Below, piece after piece: positions 17,512-27,545 of a stretch of 44,514 nt of DNA. The position numbers and the translations under genes were made by a program. A model generated the notes under the pieces. It made no database searches, was not told the DNA's origin, and worked only from the letters and a program-made list of their open reading frames with translations. Every line of letters begins with the position of its first letter. Within the stretch, counting starts at the first letter, position 1. The stretch comes from an uncultured Thiotrichaceae bacterium (GTDB lineage: Bacteria; Pseudomonadota; Gammaproteobacteria; Thiotrichales; Thiotrichaceae). Location: the NCBI GenBank assembly GCA_937925855.1, contig CALAMO010000008.1:1-44514 (forward strand). The letters are read 5' to 3'.

Positions 17512-19365
17512 TTAGCTGTCCAGCTTAAACACTTTAACCGCCTGTACCAGTCGCTGCGCGTAGTCCGCCATATTGCGCGTTAATCCAGTCAGCGACAGCA
17601 GCTCTTTCCCAGTGGCCTGCGTCGTTTCCACAATTCGCTCAGCCCGCTGCTGCAATTCCTGACTGATCGCCACCTGATCCGCAGAATCAACCGCAATATT
17701 TTCCACAGAGGCCACCAGCTTATTGGTCGCTTCCAGCGTTGCATTCATCTGCGCAGCAGCCTGCTCCGCCAGCCCAGAACCATCGACCACCTCGGCGATG
17801 GTCTCATCCATATTTTGGATCGTTGTATTGGCCTCCTGTTGGATATTGCGCACTAAGACGCCAATCTGCCCAGTGGATTCACGCGAACTTTCCGCCAGAT
17901 GCTGAATCTCTTCTGCAATCACCGAGAAACCGCGTCCAGCCTCGCCCGCTGCCGTTGCCTGCATATTCGCATTCAGCGCCAGCACCGTGGTGCGCTCAGA
18001 AATGGTATTAATAATGTCAACGATGCGTGAAATTTCCTGCGAACGCTCACCGAGGCGCTTCAGGCGCTTACCGGTCTCTTGTACGGTATCGCGAATACCC
18101 GACATACTGCCCAACGTACGACTCACCGATTCCTGTGCATGCCGGGTGGTATCCGAAGTGACTCCGGCCACGCTATTCGCCTGCTGTGCGGATTCAGCGA
18201 TTGAATCCAGGCGACGCAGAATGCGTGACAGCTGCTCAGCGGTTTCCTCAGCCTCGGTGCGCTCCAGCGTCGCCAGCTTATTCACCGACAGCGCATGTTG
18301 ATTAACGTCCTGTGCGGTGGTTTCCACCGAAACTGCAATCGCCCGCACTTCCTGTAATACATCGCCGGTTTCTTCCGCCAGCTGATTAATCGCATCGGCC
18401 ACCGGGCCGGTTGCATCTTCGGTAACCTGCGCCCGCACCGTCAGATTACGGTCACTGAGGTCGGCCACCGTTTCCAGCAGCGAAAATATCGACTCATTTA
18501 ACTGATCGTGCTCTTGATTAATCCGGTTCTGAGTCGAAATACGTTCATCGACCATGCCATCAAAGGCATCGCCGAGTTCAACCAGTTCGTTTTTACCGGA
18601 CAGCTGGACCCGAGCACTCAGATCACCCGCTGAGATAGCCCCAATCGTCGCGGTCAGTTTATTCACTTGAGTCGCAATGGAGCGGTATATCAACAGGCCT
18701 AACAGCGCGGCTAGCAGCATACCGCCGACAATTGCGCCTGCGGCAATCAGCAGGAAATTACGCGCATCCAAACTGGCTTTATCAAAGGCCGCATAAGACT
18801 GCTCAACGTCTGCCGCCACCTGACGGTCAACCGCCTCGCGGGCGGGTGTGGTGTCCGCCGCCAGCTCATTCAGCAGGTACGAGCGTAGCTTAACTCGATT
18901 CTGCGCCTCCAGCAGCACAATCCCCTTATCCATCCCCTCCAGCAGCTGGTACATCTCACTGACTGTAGTCGTTAGCTCATAAGGCAGTGATTTGGCCTCA
19001 AGACGGACACCCTTAGCCTTTTTATAGCGCTCGATAGTCACTTCTGTCAGCTCTTGCCGCGCAGTGGTCAGGGTCTCAAGTCCCTCTTCCCAGGTTTTAC
19101 TGCCCACGGCCACTTCATGCAGCAGGACTAAATAGTCCAGCTGGGCCCGCCGAATAATCTGATTTCCATTATCAATCGCCCGGATACGCTCGCTAATTTG
19201 TACCAGAGACTGTTGATTTTGATTCAGCGCGAAAATAGAGCCCGCACCGATCATTAACAGCAGCAGCAGGGGCACCAATACCAACACATAAATCCGTTGT
19301 GCAACCGACAACCTAGTCCAAAACCCGCCGTCCGAGTTTGCTATCGTATCATTCATCTCTACCAT
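17512..19365 (-). CDS. PilJ-like methyl-accepting chemotaxis protein
   Basis: A 617-residue transducer. Transmembrane helices lie at about 25-47 and 205-228, with a periplasmic helical sensor of about 155 residues between them. A HAMP domain (IYRSIATQVNKLTATIGAIS), a long coiled coil and a signalling tip follow. The tip reads ALNANMQATAAGEAGRGFS, the variant with Asn-Met-Gln-Ala rather than the AIEAARAGE of ordinary MCPs, which resembles PilJ (ALNASIQASMAGEAGRGF). This favours a role in pili or surface sensing rather than flagellar chemotaxis; that step is inference. ATG at 19365 and ATG at 19356 are both possible starts. It follows the cheW-like gene in a tight operon. Confidence 0.92.
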   Translation of the reverse strand: MVEMNDTIANSDGGFWTRLSVAQRIYVLVLVPLLLLLMIGAGSIFALNQNQQSLVQISERIRAIDNGNQIIRRAQLDYLVLLHEVAVGSKTWEEGLETLTTARQELTEVTIERYKKAKGVRLEAKSLPYELTTTVSEMYQLLEGMDKGIVLLEAQNRVKLRSYLLNELAADTTPAREAVDRQVAADVEQSYAAFDKASLDARNFLLIAAGAIVGGMLLAALLGLLIYRSIATQVNKLTATIGAISAGDLSARVQLSGKNELVELGDAFDGMVDERISTQNRINQEHDQLNESIFSLLETVADLSDRNLTVRAQVTEDATGPVADAINQLAEETGDVLQEVRAIAVSVETTAQDVNQHALSVNKLATLERTEAEETAEQLSRILRRLDSIAESAQQANSVAGVTSDTTRHAQESVSRTLGSMSGIRDTVQETGKRLKRLGERSQEISRIVDIINTISERTTVLALNANMQATAAGEAGRGFSVIAEEIQHLAESSRESTGQIGVLVRNIQQEANTTIQNMDETIAEVVDGSGLAEQAAAQMNATLEATNKLVASVENIAVDSADQVAISQELQQRAERIVETTQATGKELLSLTGLTRNMADYAQRLVQAVKVFKLDS

Positions 19366-19416
19366 CCTTTCCAGTCAGATTGTTGCATAAGCACCCACTG
19401 ATCATAGTTGCGTGTC

Positions 19417-19842
19417 CTAATGAGATTGTTGGATAAGTGTGCGGAATAGGCGAGCATGGTCTGCGCTTAGCAATAGCTCATCATCCTGTAACCACGTCTG
19501 GCGAATCCAGCCGGGCAAACCTGGCAGCCTTGCCTGTTCGGCAGCAGCGCTGGGCAGTTCTATCTGGCGCGGCAGACCTTCGCAGCTGATGACAACAGGG
19601 GCAAACTCGGGGTGCTGCAACCACAACAGGCGCGGCTTTTCAGGGCCGCTGGCATTCAGCAATATCCCATGCATATCCAACACCGGGTAGAGCTCGCCAT
19701 GCGCACTGATTAAGCCAAGACACCATTCAGGTGCAAACGGTATCGGGTAGATAGTGTCAGAGGTCAACAATTCAGAACGAATACCCGCTTCCAGCACGAT
19801 ATGATAATCGCCGGTTTTGTAGCAAAACGCGGTCTGGGTCAC
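19417..19842 (-). CDS. CheW/PilI-like coupling protein
   Basis: A 141-residue CheW-fold protein that would couple the PilJ-like receptor to the CheA-like kinase. The motif IYPIPFAPEWCLGLISAHGE followed by LYPVLDMHGILL matches the CheW core (I...P.AP....GL...G.i.PV.D), although the usual RG at the kinase-binding strand reads SAHG. It starts with GTG preceded by a perfect AGGAGG at 19851-19856, eight bases upstream. It is the first gene of the operon; neither cheR nor cheB is found within or beside it. Confidence 0.87.
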   Translation of the reverse strand: MTQTAFCYKTGDYHIVLEAGIRSELLTSDTIYPIPFAPEWCLGLISAHGELYPVLDMHGILLNASGPEKPRLLWLQHPEFAPVVISCEGLPRQIELPSAAAEQARLPGLPGWIRQTWLQDDELLLSADHARLFRTLIQQSH

Positions 19843-19850
19843 AGCTCCAG

Positions 19851-19856
19851 CCTCCT
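19851..19856 (-). promoter_or_regulatory. AGGAGG ribosome-binding site fixing a GTG start
   Basis: A perfect Shine-Dalgarno sequence on the minus strand, 8 nt before the GTG at 19842. It decides the non-ATG start of the CheW-like gene. Confidence 0.85.
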
Positions 19857-20002
19857 GGTCGTTATATTATTGTGTTGCTTGGGGATATTACACACACCAT
19901 AAACGGCGGCTCAGCCGTTACTAGCTGTCCGATGCCTTTGTTCACACAGCAAATGCGCAGAGAATGCAGACTCTCGTAATCCCAAGTACCTATTGATAAT
20001 AG

Positions 20003-20039
20003 TAAAGTTAAAATTGATTGCACAAAAAATTTAACTTTA
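20003..20039. terminator. AT-rich 10-bp perfect inverted repeat at the acpH stop
   Basis: TAAAGTTAAA (20003-20012) and TTTAACTTTA (20030-20039) are perfect inverted copies, extended by AATT with one bulge. The right arm contains the acpH stop codon. On the minus strand the loop contains a run of six T. It could end acpH transcription or be a protein-binding site; the lack of GC pairs makes it an unusual terminator. Confidence 0.4.
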
Positions 20040-20660
20040 TGAGCCTGTGGACTTATTCAGCGCCACTCCGACGGTAGGCGCTGGGTGTAACTGCGCCTGA
20101 ATGTGCGCCTGCAAATCGGGGTACAGCATCAGAAAGGCCTGCTCCAGCGCTACATAATGACGCTCGGCTTCCCGCCCGGCCCCATTAAAGCGATTCGAAA
20201 AGCGAATGCGCTGCGCCACACGGTCCAACGCAAAGCTGACCTGCTCAAACTGCGCATAGCTGCCCAACCAATCCTGCGCAGCCATTTGCTCAACCGTGGT
20301 TTTCATGCGCTCCGGCATATGGTCGCGCCCAGCCAATAAGCCCACATAACTATTATCTAATAGCGTACGCAGCGGCAGTGCATGAAAAGTAGACCAATGC
20401 TTAGTCAGGAAATAATCAAAACTAATGTCAACAATAATGCCGGAGAAACGGCGATAACGCGCACTAAACAAGGGCTTCAAGGCCAGCACAGCGGGGTGAT
20501 TATCGGTAAAACGATCCACCGCCCAGTGGTTTTCAATACCGCGCTGAATACCTATCGGTAGATCTGCCAGCCGCACTCCTTTCATAAAATCGCCCATGAG
20601 GTTACCGACCAGCGAATGACTATCGGGTTGAGCGAGACTGAGATGCGCGAGGTAATTCAT
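20037..20660 (-). CDS. acpH: Acyl carrier protein phosphodiesterase AcpH
   Basis: A 207-residue AcpH/DUF479 enzyme, which removes the 4'-phosphopantetheine group from acyl carrier protein using a metal-dependent HD-like site. The family start MNYLAHLSLA is intact, with VGNLMGDFMKG, the GIENHWAVDRFTDNHP block and VDISFDYFLTKHW. These carry the His and Asp residues expected for metal binding. The length is slightly above the E. coli protein (193). It is a single gene, with the 6S RNA gene starting about 150 bp upstream on the other strand. Confidence 0.93.
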   Translation of the reverse strand: MNYLAHLSLAQPDSHSLVGNLMGDFMKGVRLADLPIGIQRGIENHWAVDRFTDNHPAVLALKPLFSARYRRFSGIIVDISFDYFLTKHWSTFHALPLRTLLDNSYVGLLAGRDHMPERMKTTVEQMAAQDWLGSYAQFEQVSFALDRVAQRIRFSNRFNGAGREAERHYVALEQAFLMLYPDLQAHIQAQLHPAPTVGVALNKSTGS

Positions 20661-20794
20661 GGCCTTATGCTACCCTATCGCGCGTTAATACTCGGGTGTA
20701 GGCCGTAAGTTGCAGCACTGTTCAATATCCTAATTTTTTAAGAAAGAAACCGCTTGCCGGGTTCAAGCTTTAATGTGCCGTACAAATAGACTAA

Positions 20795-20800
20795 TATACT
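20795..20800 (+). promoter_or_regulatory. -10 box of the 6S RNA promoter
   Basis: TATACT sits 6 bp before the proposed 6S RNA 5' end at about 20807. No strong -35 box is apparent at the standard spacing; TTTAAT at 20769-20774 is the nearest candidate. Confidence 0.5.
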
Positions 20801-20806
20801 CACTAA

Positions 20807-20995
20807 GGACGGTTAACTGGGGTAATCGTGATGGGGTGGATAATTTCCTTGAGCCTAATTACTAACCCGGGAGCGACGTTTCAGTTCCGTGTGCATGACT
20901 GCAGGCCGGTAAGCCTAAAGAGCCGTTACGAAGCACCCACTTGAACCTCTGGTTCAAGGCTGAAGCCACACACGACACTTTGGTGCCGTCCCATA
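20807..20995 (+). ncRNA. ssrS: 6S RNA
   Basis: 6S RNA mimics an open promoter and sequesters sigma-70 RNA polymerase in stationary phase. The hallmark hairpin CTTGAACC-TCT-GGTTCAAG is at 20940-20958, next to CACTTGAAC and followed by GGCTGAAGCC, as in E. coli 6S RNA. The 5' arm has TTCCTTGAGCC (20845-20855), and GTGCATGACTGCAGG followed by AAGCCTAAA matches the conserved central part. Closing stems can be drawn: GGACGG (20807-20812) with CCGTCC (20986-20991), TCGTG (20826-20830) with CACGA (20971-20975), and GTGG with CCAC. The length of about 189 nt is typical. T residues at 20999-21003 may mark the end. The usual ygfA/fau neighbour is not seen; the following gene is a convergent cbiX. Confidence 0.88.
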
Positions 20996-21004
20996 TTGCT
21001 TTTG

Positions 21005-21436
21005 CTAGGCAGCAGCACAGACCGGATAAGCACAATCCGCCACCCGCCTGCCACAGGCACAGCATTCTGCCTGCGCCAGATCCATAATCAGCGTTGGCAT
21101 AATCTGCGCCGCTCCCAGATAGTTAGTCAACCGGATTTCAATTTCCCGGTGTTGTCGCTGTTTGCTGCTTATAATCGCCGGAATATCTTCTGCCACATGC
21201 CGCCCAGCTGACAGGAAATAAGGCAGCACGACCACCTCCGCAGCTCCAAGCGCCACGCAGCGCTCAATCCCCGTTTCGATAGAAGGCTCGGCCAACTCAA
21301 GAAAGGCATGTTCCACCCAATCAAAGGCCGCGGCAACCTGCTGCTCGACCTTCGCCGCGAGGCGTTTAATCTCATCATTAGACTGTTGCCGACGACTGCC
21401 ATGGGCAGCAATCAGCAAGGCACGTTTATGGCTCAT
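21005..21436 (-). CDS. cbiX: CbiX/SirB-type sirohydrochlorin chelatase with Cys-rich tail
   Basis: A 143-residue single-domain chelatase of the CbiX/SirB group, which inserts cobalt, iron or nickel into sirohydrochlorin. The catalytic-site histidines are His12 (AAHGSRR) and His80 (AGRHVAEDIP), both in the expected context. The C-terminus is unusual, with Cys125, 126, 128, 135 and 140 within 16 residues (CCxC-x6-C-x4-C), suggestive of a metal or Fe-S site. Which metal it inserts cannot be told from sequence. The start is coupled to the SPOR gene by a TAATG overlap, although no other cobalamin or siroheme gene is nearby. Confidence 0.88.
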   Translation of the reverse strand: MSHKRALLIAAHGSRRQQSNDEIKRLAAKVEQQVAAAFDWVEHAFLELAEPSIETGIERCVALGAAEVVVLPYFLSAGRHVAEDIPAIISSKQRQHREIEIRLTNYLGAAQIMPTLIMDLAQAECCACGRRVADCAYPVCAAA

Positions 21437-22080
21437 TATTTGTCACAGGCTCTGGGAATTAACTGGGGTGATGCGGTGCTATCAATCGCCTTACTCCAGG
21501 CCAGCACAGGCGTATTAGCACCCAACGGCTCATCATAGTCAAGCCAGAACACTCTGCGTCTGGATTTCTGCTCGGTATAACGCGCATCATACCCAAGATA
21601 GCGCACGTATTCCGCATGGCGCATAGCGCGCTCGGTATTCTCAAAAAAGCCCAGTGAAATCGCATTGCGATAGGGACCTTCATCAATAATGAGGTGCTGT
21701 TCGACCGCATTGGCCTTAAGATCGGCTACAATGTTTTGCGCCTGCTGTAGGTTTTGCTGTGCTGGGATATACACCAGATAATTCAGCGTTTCCAGCGTTT
21801 CCAAAGTCCGCATCTGCACCGCCAGCCCATAATTACGAATCCGCGCCATCACCAACTGCGTGGAACGTTCCGTGATATAGGGGCCAATCGTATAACAGCT
21901 ACTGCTCACGCCCGATGCGCTGCTATAAGCCACCGGCATGCTATCCTCGATCAACTCAAGCTCAGAAATACCCGGTTCTGTCGCGGGCGGTACCGTTACA
22001 GTGCGCACCTTGGGCACCAAAACATTGAACGCCAGTATCGCGCCATTAATCAATAACAAAAGCATCAGGAGTGACCGCAT
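21436..22080 (-). CDS. SPOR domain membrane protein
   Basis: A 214-residue protein from the chosen start. One N-terminal membrane helix (MRSLLMLLLLINGAILAFNV) is followed by a short linker and a SPOR domain (about 80-180: CYTIGPYITER ... NAISLGFFENTERAMRHAEYVRYLGYDARY). SPOR domains bind glycan strands lacking stem peptides and usually localise to the division septum. The open frame runs back to 22185, but the ATG at 22080 starts the membrane helix directly and overlaps the coaX stop by only 16 bp, so it is preferred. SPOR genes often follow birA-coaX in gammaproteobacteria such as Pseudomonas. Confidence 0.88.
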   Translation of the reverse strand: MRSLLMLLLLINGAILAFNVLVPKVRTVTVPPATEPGISELELIEDSMPVAYSSASGVSSSCYTIGPYITERSTQLVMARIRNYGLAVQMRTLETLETLNYLVYIPAQQNLQQAQNIVADLKANAVEQHLIIDEGPYRNAISLGFFENTERAMRHAEYVRYLGYDARYTEQKSRRRVFWLDYDEPLGANTPVLAWSKAIDSTASPQLIPRACDK

Positions 22081-22874
22081 GCACCCTGCTCCGCAATCAG
22101 CCATAAACCGGTCATCACCAGTGCCGGTTCCAACTGGTAATGATCGTCTAAATGAGGGTGGATGCGCACCGCATCGCCCCCGCAAAGAATGTAAACCGGC
22201 TCGCCGGACAATCGCTTACGCATCCGCCGACAAATGCCTTCAATCGCCCCGACCAACGTAAACAAACAGCCGCTCCCAATGCCTTTGGCGGTATCCTGCG
22301 CCAGAATCACAGGGCGGGTGAAGTCCGAGCTTGCCATCTGCGGTGCCTGCGTTCGGCGCAGCAGGGCATCGCTCAGCAAGTCCAACCCCGGTAGAATCAA
22401 TCCGCCGGGATGCTGGCCCTCGGCCGTCAGTGCATCTACGGTGACCGCTGTTCCACAGTCAATCACAATGGCCGGACGCGCCTGCGCGATAAACTGAGCC
22501 GCCACCAGCGCCACCCAACGATCTGCGCCGAGATGCGCCGGGTGAGTATAAGCTGAGCGTATACCATAGCGCGCAGCCTCAGTATTAACCAGAAAAAACA
22601 GGCAGCGCCTCTGGGCAAATAGCGCGCGCAGCGCCGCACTTAACGCCTCACCTAAGACATGCACCAACACCACCTGAACTGGCTCACGCAGCGTCAACAA
22701 CCGCAACAGTACACGCACGACCCCGTCCTGCGGCAACTCATGCGCCGCATAAGCTTCGGCGTGCTGCTGGGCAGCGTCAATCGTCGTTACTGCACCACCG
22801 GCATCAACCCACACCCATTTTACGCGGGTATTACCGGCATCAACCAGCAGCCGCTGTCCCGTATTCGTCGTCAT
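22065..22874 (-). CDS. coaX: Type III pantothenate kinase
   Basis: CoaX phosphorylates pantothenate, the first step of coenzyme A synthesis. The phosphate-1 motif LLVDAGNTRVKW (9-20), the catalytic Asp in GADRWVALVAA and the phosphate-2 motif VIDCGTAVTVDAL are intact, as is GLILPGLDLLSDAL. The length of 269 residues is normal. Unlike CoaA, CoaX enzymes are not feedback-inhibited by CoA and need a monovalent cation. It lies 72 bp after birA in the same direction and overlaps the SPOR gene. Confidence 0.95.
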   Translation of the reverse strand: MTTNTGQRLLVDAGNTRVKWVWVDAGGAVTTIDAAQQHAEAYAAHELPQDGVVRVLLRLLTLREPVQVVLVHVLGEALSAALRALFAQRRCLFFLVNTEAARYGIRSAYTHPAHLGADRWVALVAAQFIAQARPAIVIDCGTAVTVDALTAEGQHPGGLILPGLDLLSDALLRRTQAPQMASSDFTRPVILAQDTAKGIGSGCLFTLVGAIEGICRRMRKRLSGEPVYILCGGDAVRIHPHLDDHYQLEPALVMTGLWLIAEQGACGHS

Positions 22875-22946
22875 TCATAATATCCCCAATATATCCCCAA
22901 CAATATACAATGAAGACCATGCACTGCCCCCAGTGCCGCATTATAT

Positions 22947-23759
22947 TTAAGCATCCTCAGCGCCCACTATCGCACTACGCCGCACCGACACATCGGCGGC
23001 GGAAAATGCCTGCTGTTGACCATCCGGTCGCTCAATCAATAGATAACCGTCCCCATTGATACCCAGCGCACGCCCATACAATGCCTGGCCTTGTTGGTGC
23101 ACGATCACCTGCTGGCCCGCCAAAATATCCCACCTCAGCCAGTCAGCGCTGAGCTGCTCACGGCCCAATTCAGGAAAACCAGAAAGTGCCGTCACCAACT
23201 CATTTAACAAGAGACCTACTAAGTCATTGCGCGCTAGCGGCGCACCGCTAATCGTCCGCAGGCTGCACCAGGGCTGGTCAATGCCCGTCGCATCCGCAGT
23301 GTGCATATTCACATTCAGCCCGATACCTATCACCACCTGCCGCACCGGCTGAGCAGTTTGCAATAGAATACCGCCCAGCTTTTTACCCCGCCAATAAATA
23401 TCATTTGGCCATTTGAGCCCGTGGTCGCTAATCCCCAGTTTTTCCAGCGCCCGCACTACTGCCAGACCAACAACGAGGCTTAAACTGCCGTAATGTGCGG
23501 GCACCTGTGCGTAGCACCAGCGCAGGGACAGATAGATATTTTGGCGTGGCGGTGATTGCCAGACCCGTCCCCGCCGCCCGCGACCAGCCGTTTGCTGTTC
23601 GGCCAGACAAACCTCTCCGCACTGTCCGTGGTCTAATAACCATGCGTTAGTGGAGGGCAACTCAGGGAAAATATGCAGGCCCGTGAGTGCAGCCTGCGTC
23701 TCTGCTGAGCAGGCCGCGCGAATCCGCATAGAATTTAACAACATAGCCGGTGCAGACAT
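22947..23759 (-). CDS. birA: Biotin-[acetyl-CoA-carboxylase] ligase, short form without DNA-binding domain
   Basis: It attaches biotin to the AccB carrier of acetyl-CoA carboxylase via biotinyl-AMP. The biotin-binding loop GRGRRGRVWQSP, KWPNDIYWRGKKLGGIL and the C-terminal SH3-like domain (ALGINGDGYLLIERPDG) are all present. At 270 residues it begins close to the catalytic domain (LPSTNAWLL) and has no N-terminal winged helix, so it is a group I enzyme that should not repress biotin genes as E. coli BirA does. An AGAGG site just upstream of ATG 23759 supports this start, so the HTH is truly absent rather than missed. Confidence 0.95.
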   Translation of the reverse strand: MSAPAMLLNSMRIRAACSAETQAALTGLHIFPELPSTNAWLLDHGQCGEVCLAEQQTAGRGRRGRVWQSPPRQNIYLSLRWCYAQVPAHYGSLSLVVGLAVVRALEKLGISDHGLKWPNDIYWRGKKLGGILLQTAQPVRQVVIGIGLNVNMHTADATGIDQPWCSLRTISGAPLARNDLVGLLLNELVTALSGFPELGREQLSADWLRWDILAGQQVIVHQQGQALYGRALGINGDGYLLIERPDGQQQAFSAADVSVRRSAIVGAEDA

Positions 23760-23883
23760 TTTTTACCTCTTGTTAGCCCTGCAATTACTAGAGCCGCCAG
23801 TGTAATGGCAACAACCCTAGTCAAACCAGCTTTTCAACGCTTTAATCCGCAGGTCCAAGCCTCAACATTGCTAGCCCTTGCCC

Positions 23884-25182
23884 TCAGTTCTGTAGGGTAA
23901 ACAGGCCGGGAATCAGCACAATGGTTGGCCCAACGCAGATCAAAGGAATCCGTGCCCGCTGCCACGGTGGAATCCCTTTAGCCTGCATAAATTTTTTCAG
24001 ACTGGCATGCTGGCCGGATGGCAGCAAGAGCTGCTCCCCCCCACAGCGAAAGCGCACCGTTAGCTCATCTGCGGACGCGGCTAAACGCCCACCCACTGCG
24101 ATCAACAATTCGGGGGCTAAGTGCAGCTGCAAGGCCGGAATCAACAGCGGCTGCGTCCGATCACGCCAGGCATAGACCTGTCCCGGATCATGTTCCACTA
24201 GCGGCGGCAGCGCGTACACATCGTTTCGGTAACGCCGCACTTCACAATCCGCCCAGCGCACGCACGGTTTAGCATCCGCTTTGGCCCGCAGTACATCGCG
24301 GCCTATATGCGCCAGCTTCACCGCCGAGGGCATGCTAAATCCCCGCACCCGTAGCCACTCACGCAACAGCGCTTTTTGCAGCGCGGGGTCGCAATCTAAT
24401 AAGCCGCTCACCGTTAGCGTACCGGGCTGCGTACCCGCTAAGACTGCCAGCTGCTGCTGTAATAAACCAGACAACACGGCCTGATTTTCCCCCTGCCACT
24501 GCGCCACCCGGGCGAGTGTCACGCCCAACGCAGGCCAACGCCGCTGCAAGCGGGGCAGGATTTCATGGCGCAAATAATTGCGGTCAAACGCCGTGGATTG
24601 GTTGCTGGGATCTTCGATCCACTGTAATTGCTGCGCCTGCGCATAGTTCACCAGCTGATGACGCGCAATGCGCAGTAAGGGCCGACAAAGTGAGGCGTGC
24701 TGAAAACGGCGGCTAAGCGGCATCGCGGCTAACCCAGCAGCACCCGCACCGCGCAGCAGATTCAGCAGCAGGGTTTCCGCCTGATCGTCCTGGTGGTGCG
24801 CAGTCAGTAAGATTTCGTCGCGACCCAGAGCCTCAGCAAAAGCCTGATAGCGCGCTGCCCGCGCCACGGCTTCGATGCTGCTGCCCGGCGCCGGGCTGAG
24901 CTGCAAGTCTACCACCTGCAAGGCCACCCCCCACTCCGCACACACAGCGCGGCAGTCTTGCGCCCATTGAGTGGACGTCGACTGTAAGCCATGATTAATG
25001 TGAATCGCGCGCAGCGTTAATGGCAAGCCCGATGCCTGGAGCTGAAGCAGAGCATGCAGTAAAACCTGTGAGTCCAACCCGCCGCTCAGGGCAACTAAAT
25101 AAGAATCTGCGGGGTAGTCCCGCAAGAACTGACGCAGTTCAGCGATAATATCCGGCTTACTTGCCTTCTTCAAAACGGCCAA
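23884..25182 (-). CDS. tilS: tRNA(Ile)-lysidine synthase
   Basis: TilS changes cytidine 34 of the CAU-anticodon tRNA-Ile to lysidine, an essential step for reading AUA codons. The PP-loop motif [12 protein letters not shown] (about 33-44) is intact, followed by HINHGLQ, the family block [21 protein letters not shown] and the RPLLRI segment. The C-terminal tRNA-binding domain ends [20 protein letters not shown] and VPLI-like strands, as in E. coli TilS. The length of 432 is normal. The start is unsure: TTG codons at 25182 and 25173 are possible, and both overlap the end of accA by 17-26 bp. Confidence 0.93.
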   Translation of the reverse strand: MAVLKKASKPDIIAELRQFLRDYPADSYLVALSGGLDSQVLLHALLQLQASGLPLTLRAIHINHGLQSTSTQWAQDCRAVCAEWGVALQVVDLQLSPAPGSSIEAVARAARYQAFAEALGRDEILLTAHHQDDQAETLLLNLLRGAGAAGLAAMPLSRRFQHASLCRPLLRIARHQLVNYAQAQQLQWIEDPSNQSTAFDRNYLRHEILPRLQRRWPALGVTLARVAQWQGENQAVLSGLLQQQLAVLAGTQPGTLTVSGLLDCDPALQKALLREWLRVRGFSMPSAVKLAHIGRDVLRAKADAKPCVRWADCEVRRYRNDVYALPPLVEHDPGQVYAWRDRTQPLLIPALQLHLAPELLIAVGGRLAASADELTVRFRCGGEQLLLPSGQHASLKKFMQAKGIPPWQRARIPLICVGPTIVLIPGLFTLQN

Positions 25183-26116
25183 AGTCCATCAGGCGCTGGT
25201 AGCGAATACCTAACATTTGATCGGTGCGCATGGCCTTGAGATCACGCAGATTAGCATCCAGTCGATCACCCAGAGTACGCGATATTTCGGCAAAGTCACG
25301 GTGCGCTCCACCCAGCGGTTCCGGCACTACTTCATCAATTAATCCGAGCGATTTCAGCCGATCCGCCGTAATCCCCATTGCATCCGCAGCGTCCGCCGCC
25401 CTATCAGCGCTTTTCCATAAAATAGACGCGCAGCCCTCGGGCGAAATAACAGAGTATGTCGCATATTGCAGCATCATCACACGATCACCAACGCCAATCG
25501 CCAACGCACCACCCGACCCCCCCTCACCCACCACCGTGCTGATGATGGGCGTGCGTAATTTTGACATTTCAAACAAATTACGGGCAATCGCCTCACTCTG
25601 ACCGCGTTCCTCCGCACCAATACCGGGATAAGCACCGGGAGTATCAATGAAGGTGAACACCGGTAGTTGGAATTTTTCCGCCAGTCGCATTAAGCGCAGC
25701 GCCTTGCGATAACCTTCCGGGCGCGGCATACCAAAATTACGCTTAATATTTTCGTGGGTATCACGGCCTTTCTGATGACCAATCAGCATGACGGACTGCC
25801 CGCGAAAACGTCCGATCCCGCCGACAATAGCCTTATCATCCGCAAACGCGCGATCACCGTGCAGCTCTTTAAAATCCACCACCATGTGCTTGACGAGGTC
25901 AAAGGTATAGGGGCGCTTAGGATGGCGCGCCAGCTGCGAGACCTGACGCGGCGTCAATTTAGAGAAAATCGACTGGGTCAGCGTTTGTGCTTTCTCTTCC
26001 AGCTTGGCAATTTCCTCACTGAGGTTAATCTCGGTATCATCAACGAAACGTAGCTCTTCAATTTTCGCCTGTAATTCAGCGATGGGCAGCTCAAAATCAA
26101 GAAAATCGGGATTCAT
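25157..26116 (-). CDS. accA: Acetyl-CoA carboxylase carboxyltransferase subunit alpha
   Basis: AccA forms the carboxyltransferase with AccD and makes malonyl-CoA for fatty acid synthesis. All 319 residues follow the family from [15 protein letters not shown] to the C-terminus. Landmarks are [48 protein letters not shown] and the oxyanion-hole region [17 protein letters not shown]. The order accA then tilS is a common gammaproteobacterial arrangement. Biotin ligase lies in the next operon downstream. Confidence 0.97.
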   Translation of the reverse strand: MNPDFLDFELPIAELQAKIEELRFVDDTEINLSEEIAKLEEKAQTLTQSIFSKLTPRQVSQLARHPKRPYTFDLVKHMVVDFKELHGDRAFADDKAIVGGIGRFRGQSVMLIGHQKGRDTHENIKRNFGMPRPEGYRKALRLMRLAEKFQLPVFTFIDTPGAYPGIGAEERGQSEAIARNLFEMSKLRTPIISTVVGEGGSGGALAIGVGDRVMMLQYATYSVISPEGCASILWKSADRAADAADAMGITADRLKSLGLIDEVVPEPLGGAHRDFAEISRTLGDRLDANLRDLKAMRTDQMLGIRYQRLMDFGRFEEGK

Positions 26117-26348
26117 TAGCGGTAAACTTTCCTACACCCTATGTCTGGAAAACCGATTTTACAGGGACTGCGCCCACAATTCGATTTTTTTTACAAAAGT
26201 TTATCATTCACAACGCTATGAACCCGGCAATACCCCAATAACCACTACACCGCACAGAGAATGACCGCTAATGAGCTACCCTTTTACATTGACACCTGCT
26301 AAAAAGACTGCCACAAGTGGTTCTGGTTTGAAGCCAGTTACGCCATAA

Positions 26349-27497
<1,149 letters not shown>

Positions 27498-27545
27498 GAC
27501 AGACTGTTATACTCTAATCCTGCCATTACACTACAAGGAAGCGGC

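Noticed and set aside
20862-21065. Minus-strand open frame of 67 codons over the 6S RNA region
   Set aside because: The RNA evidence on the plus strand explains the sequence; the peptide has no family features.
26261-26348. Short frames (13 and 25 codons) upstream of tgt as leader peptides
   Set aside because: No attenuator structure or diagnostic codon run was seen.
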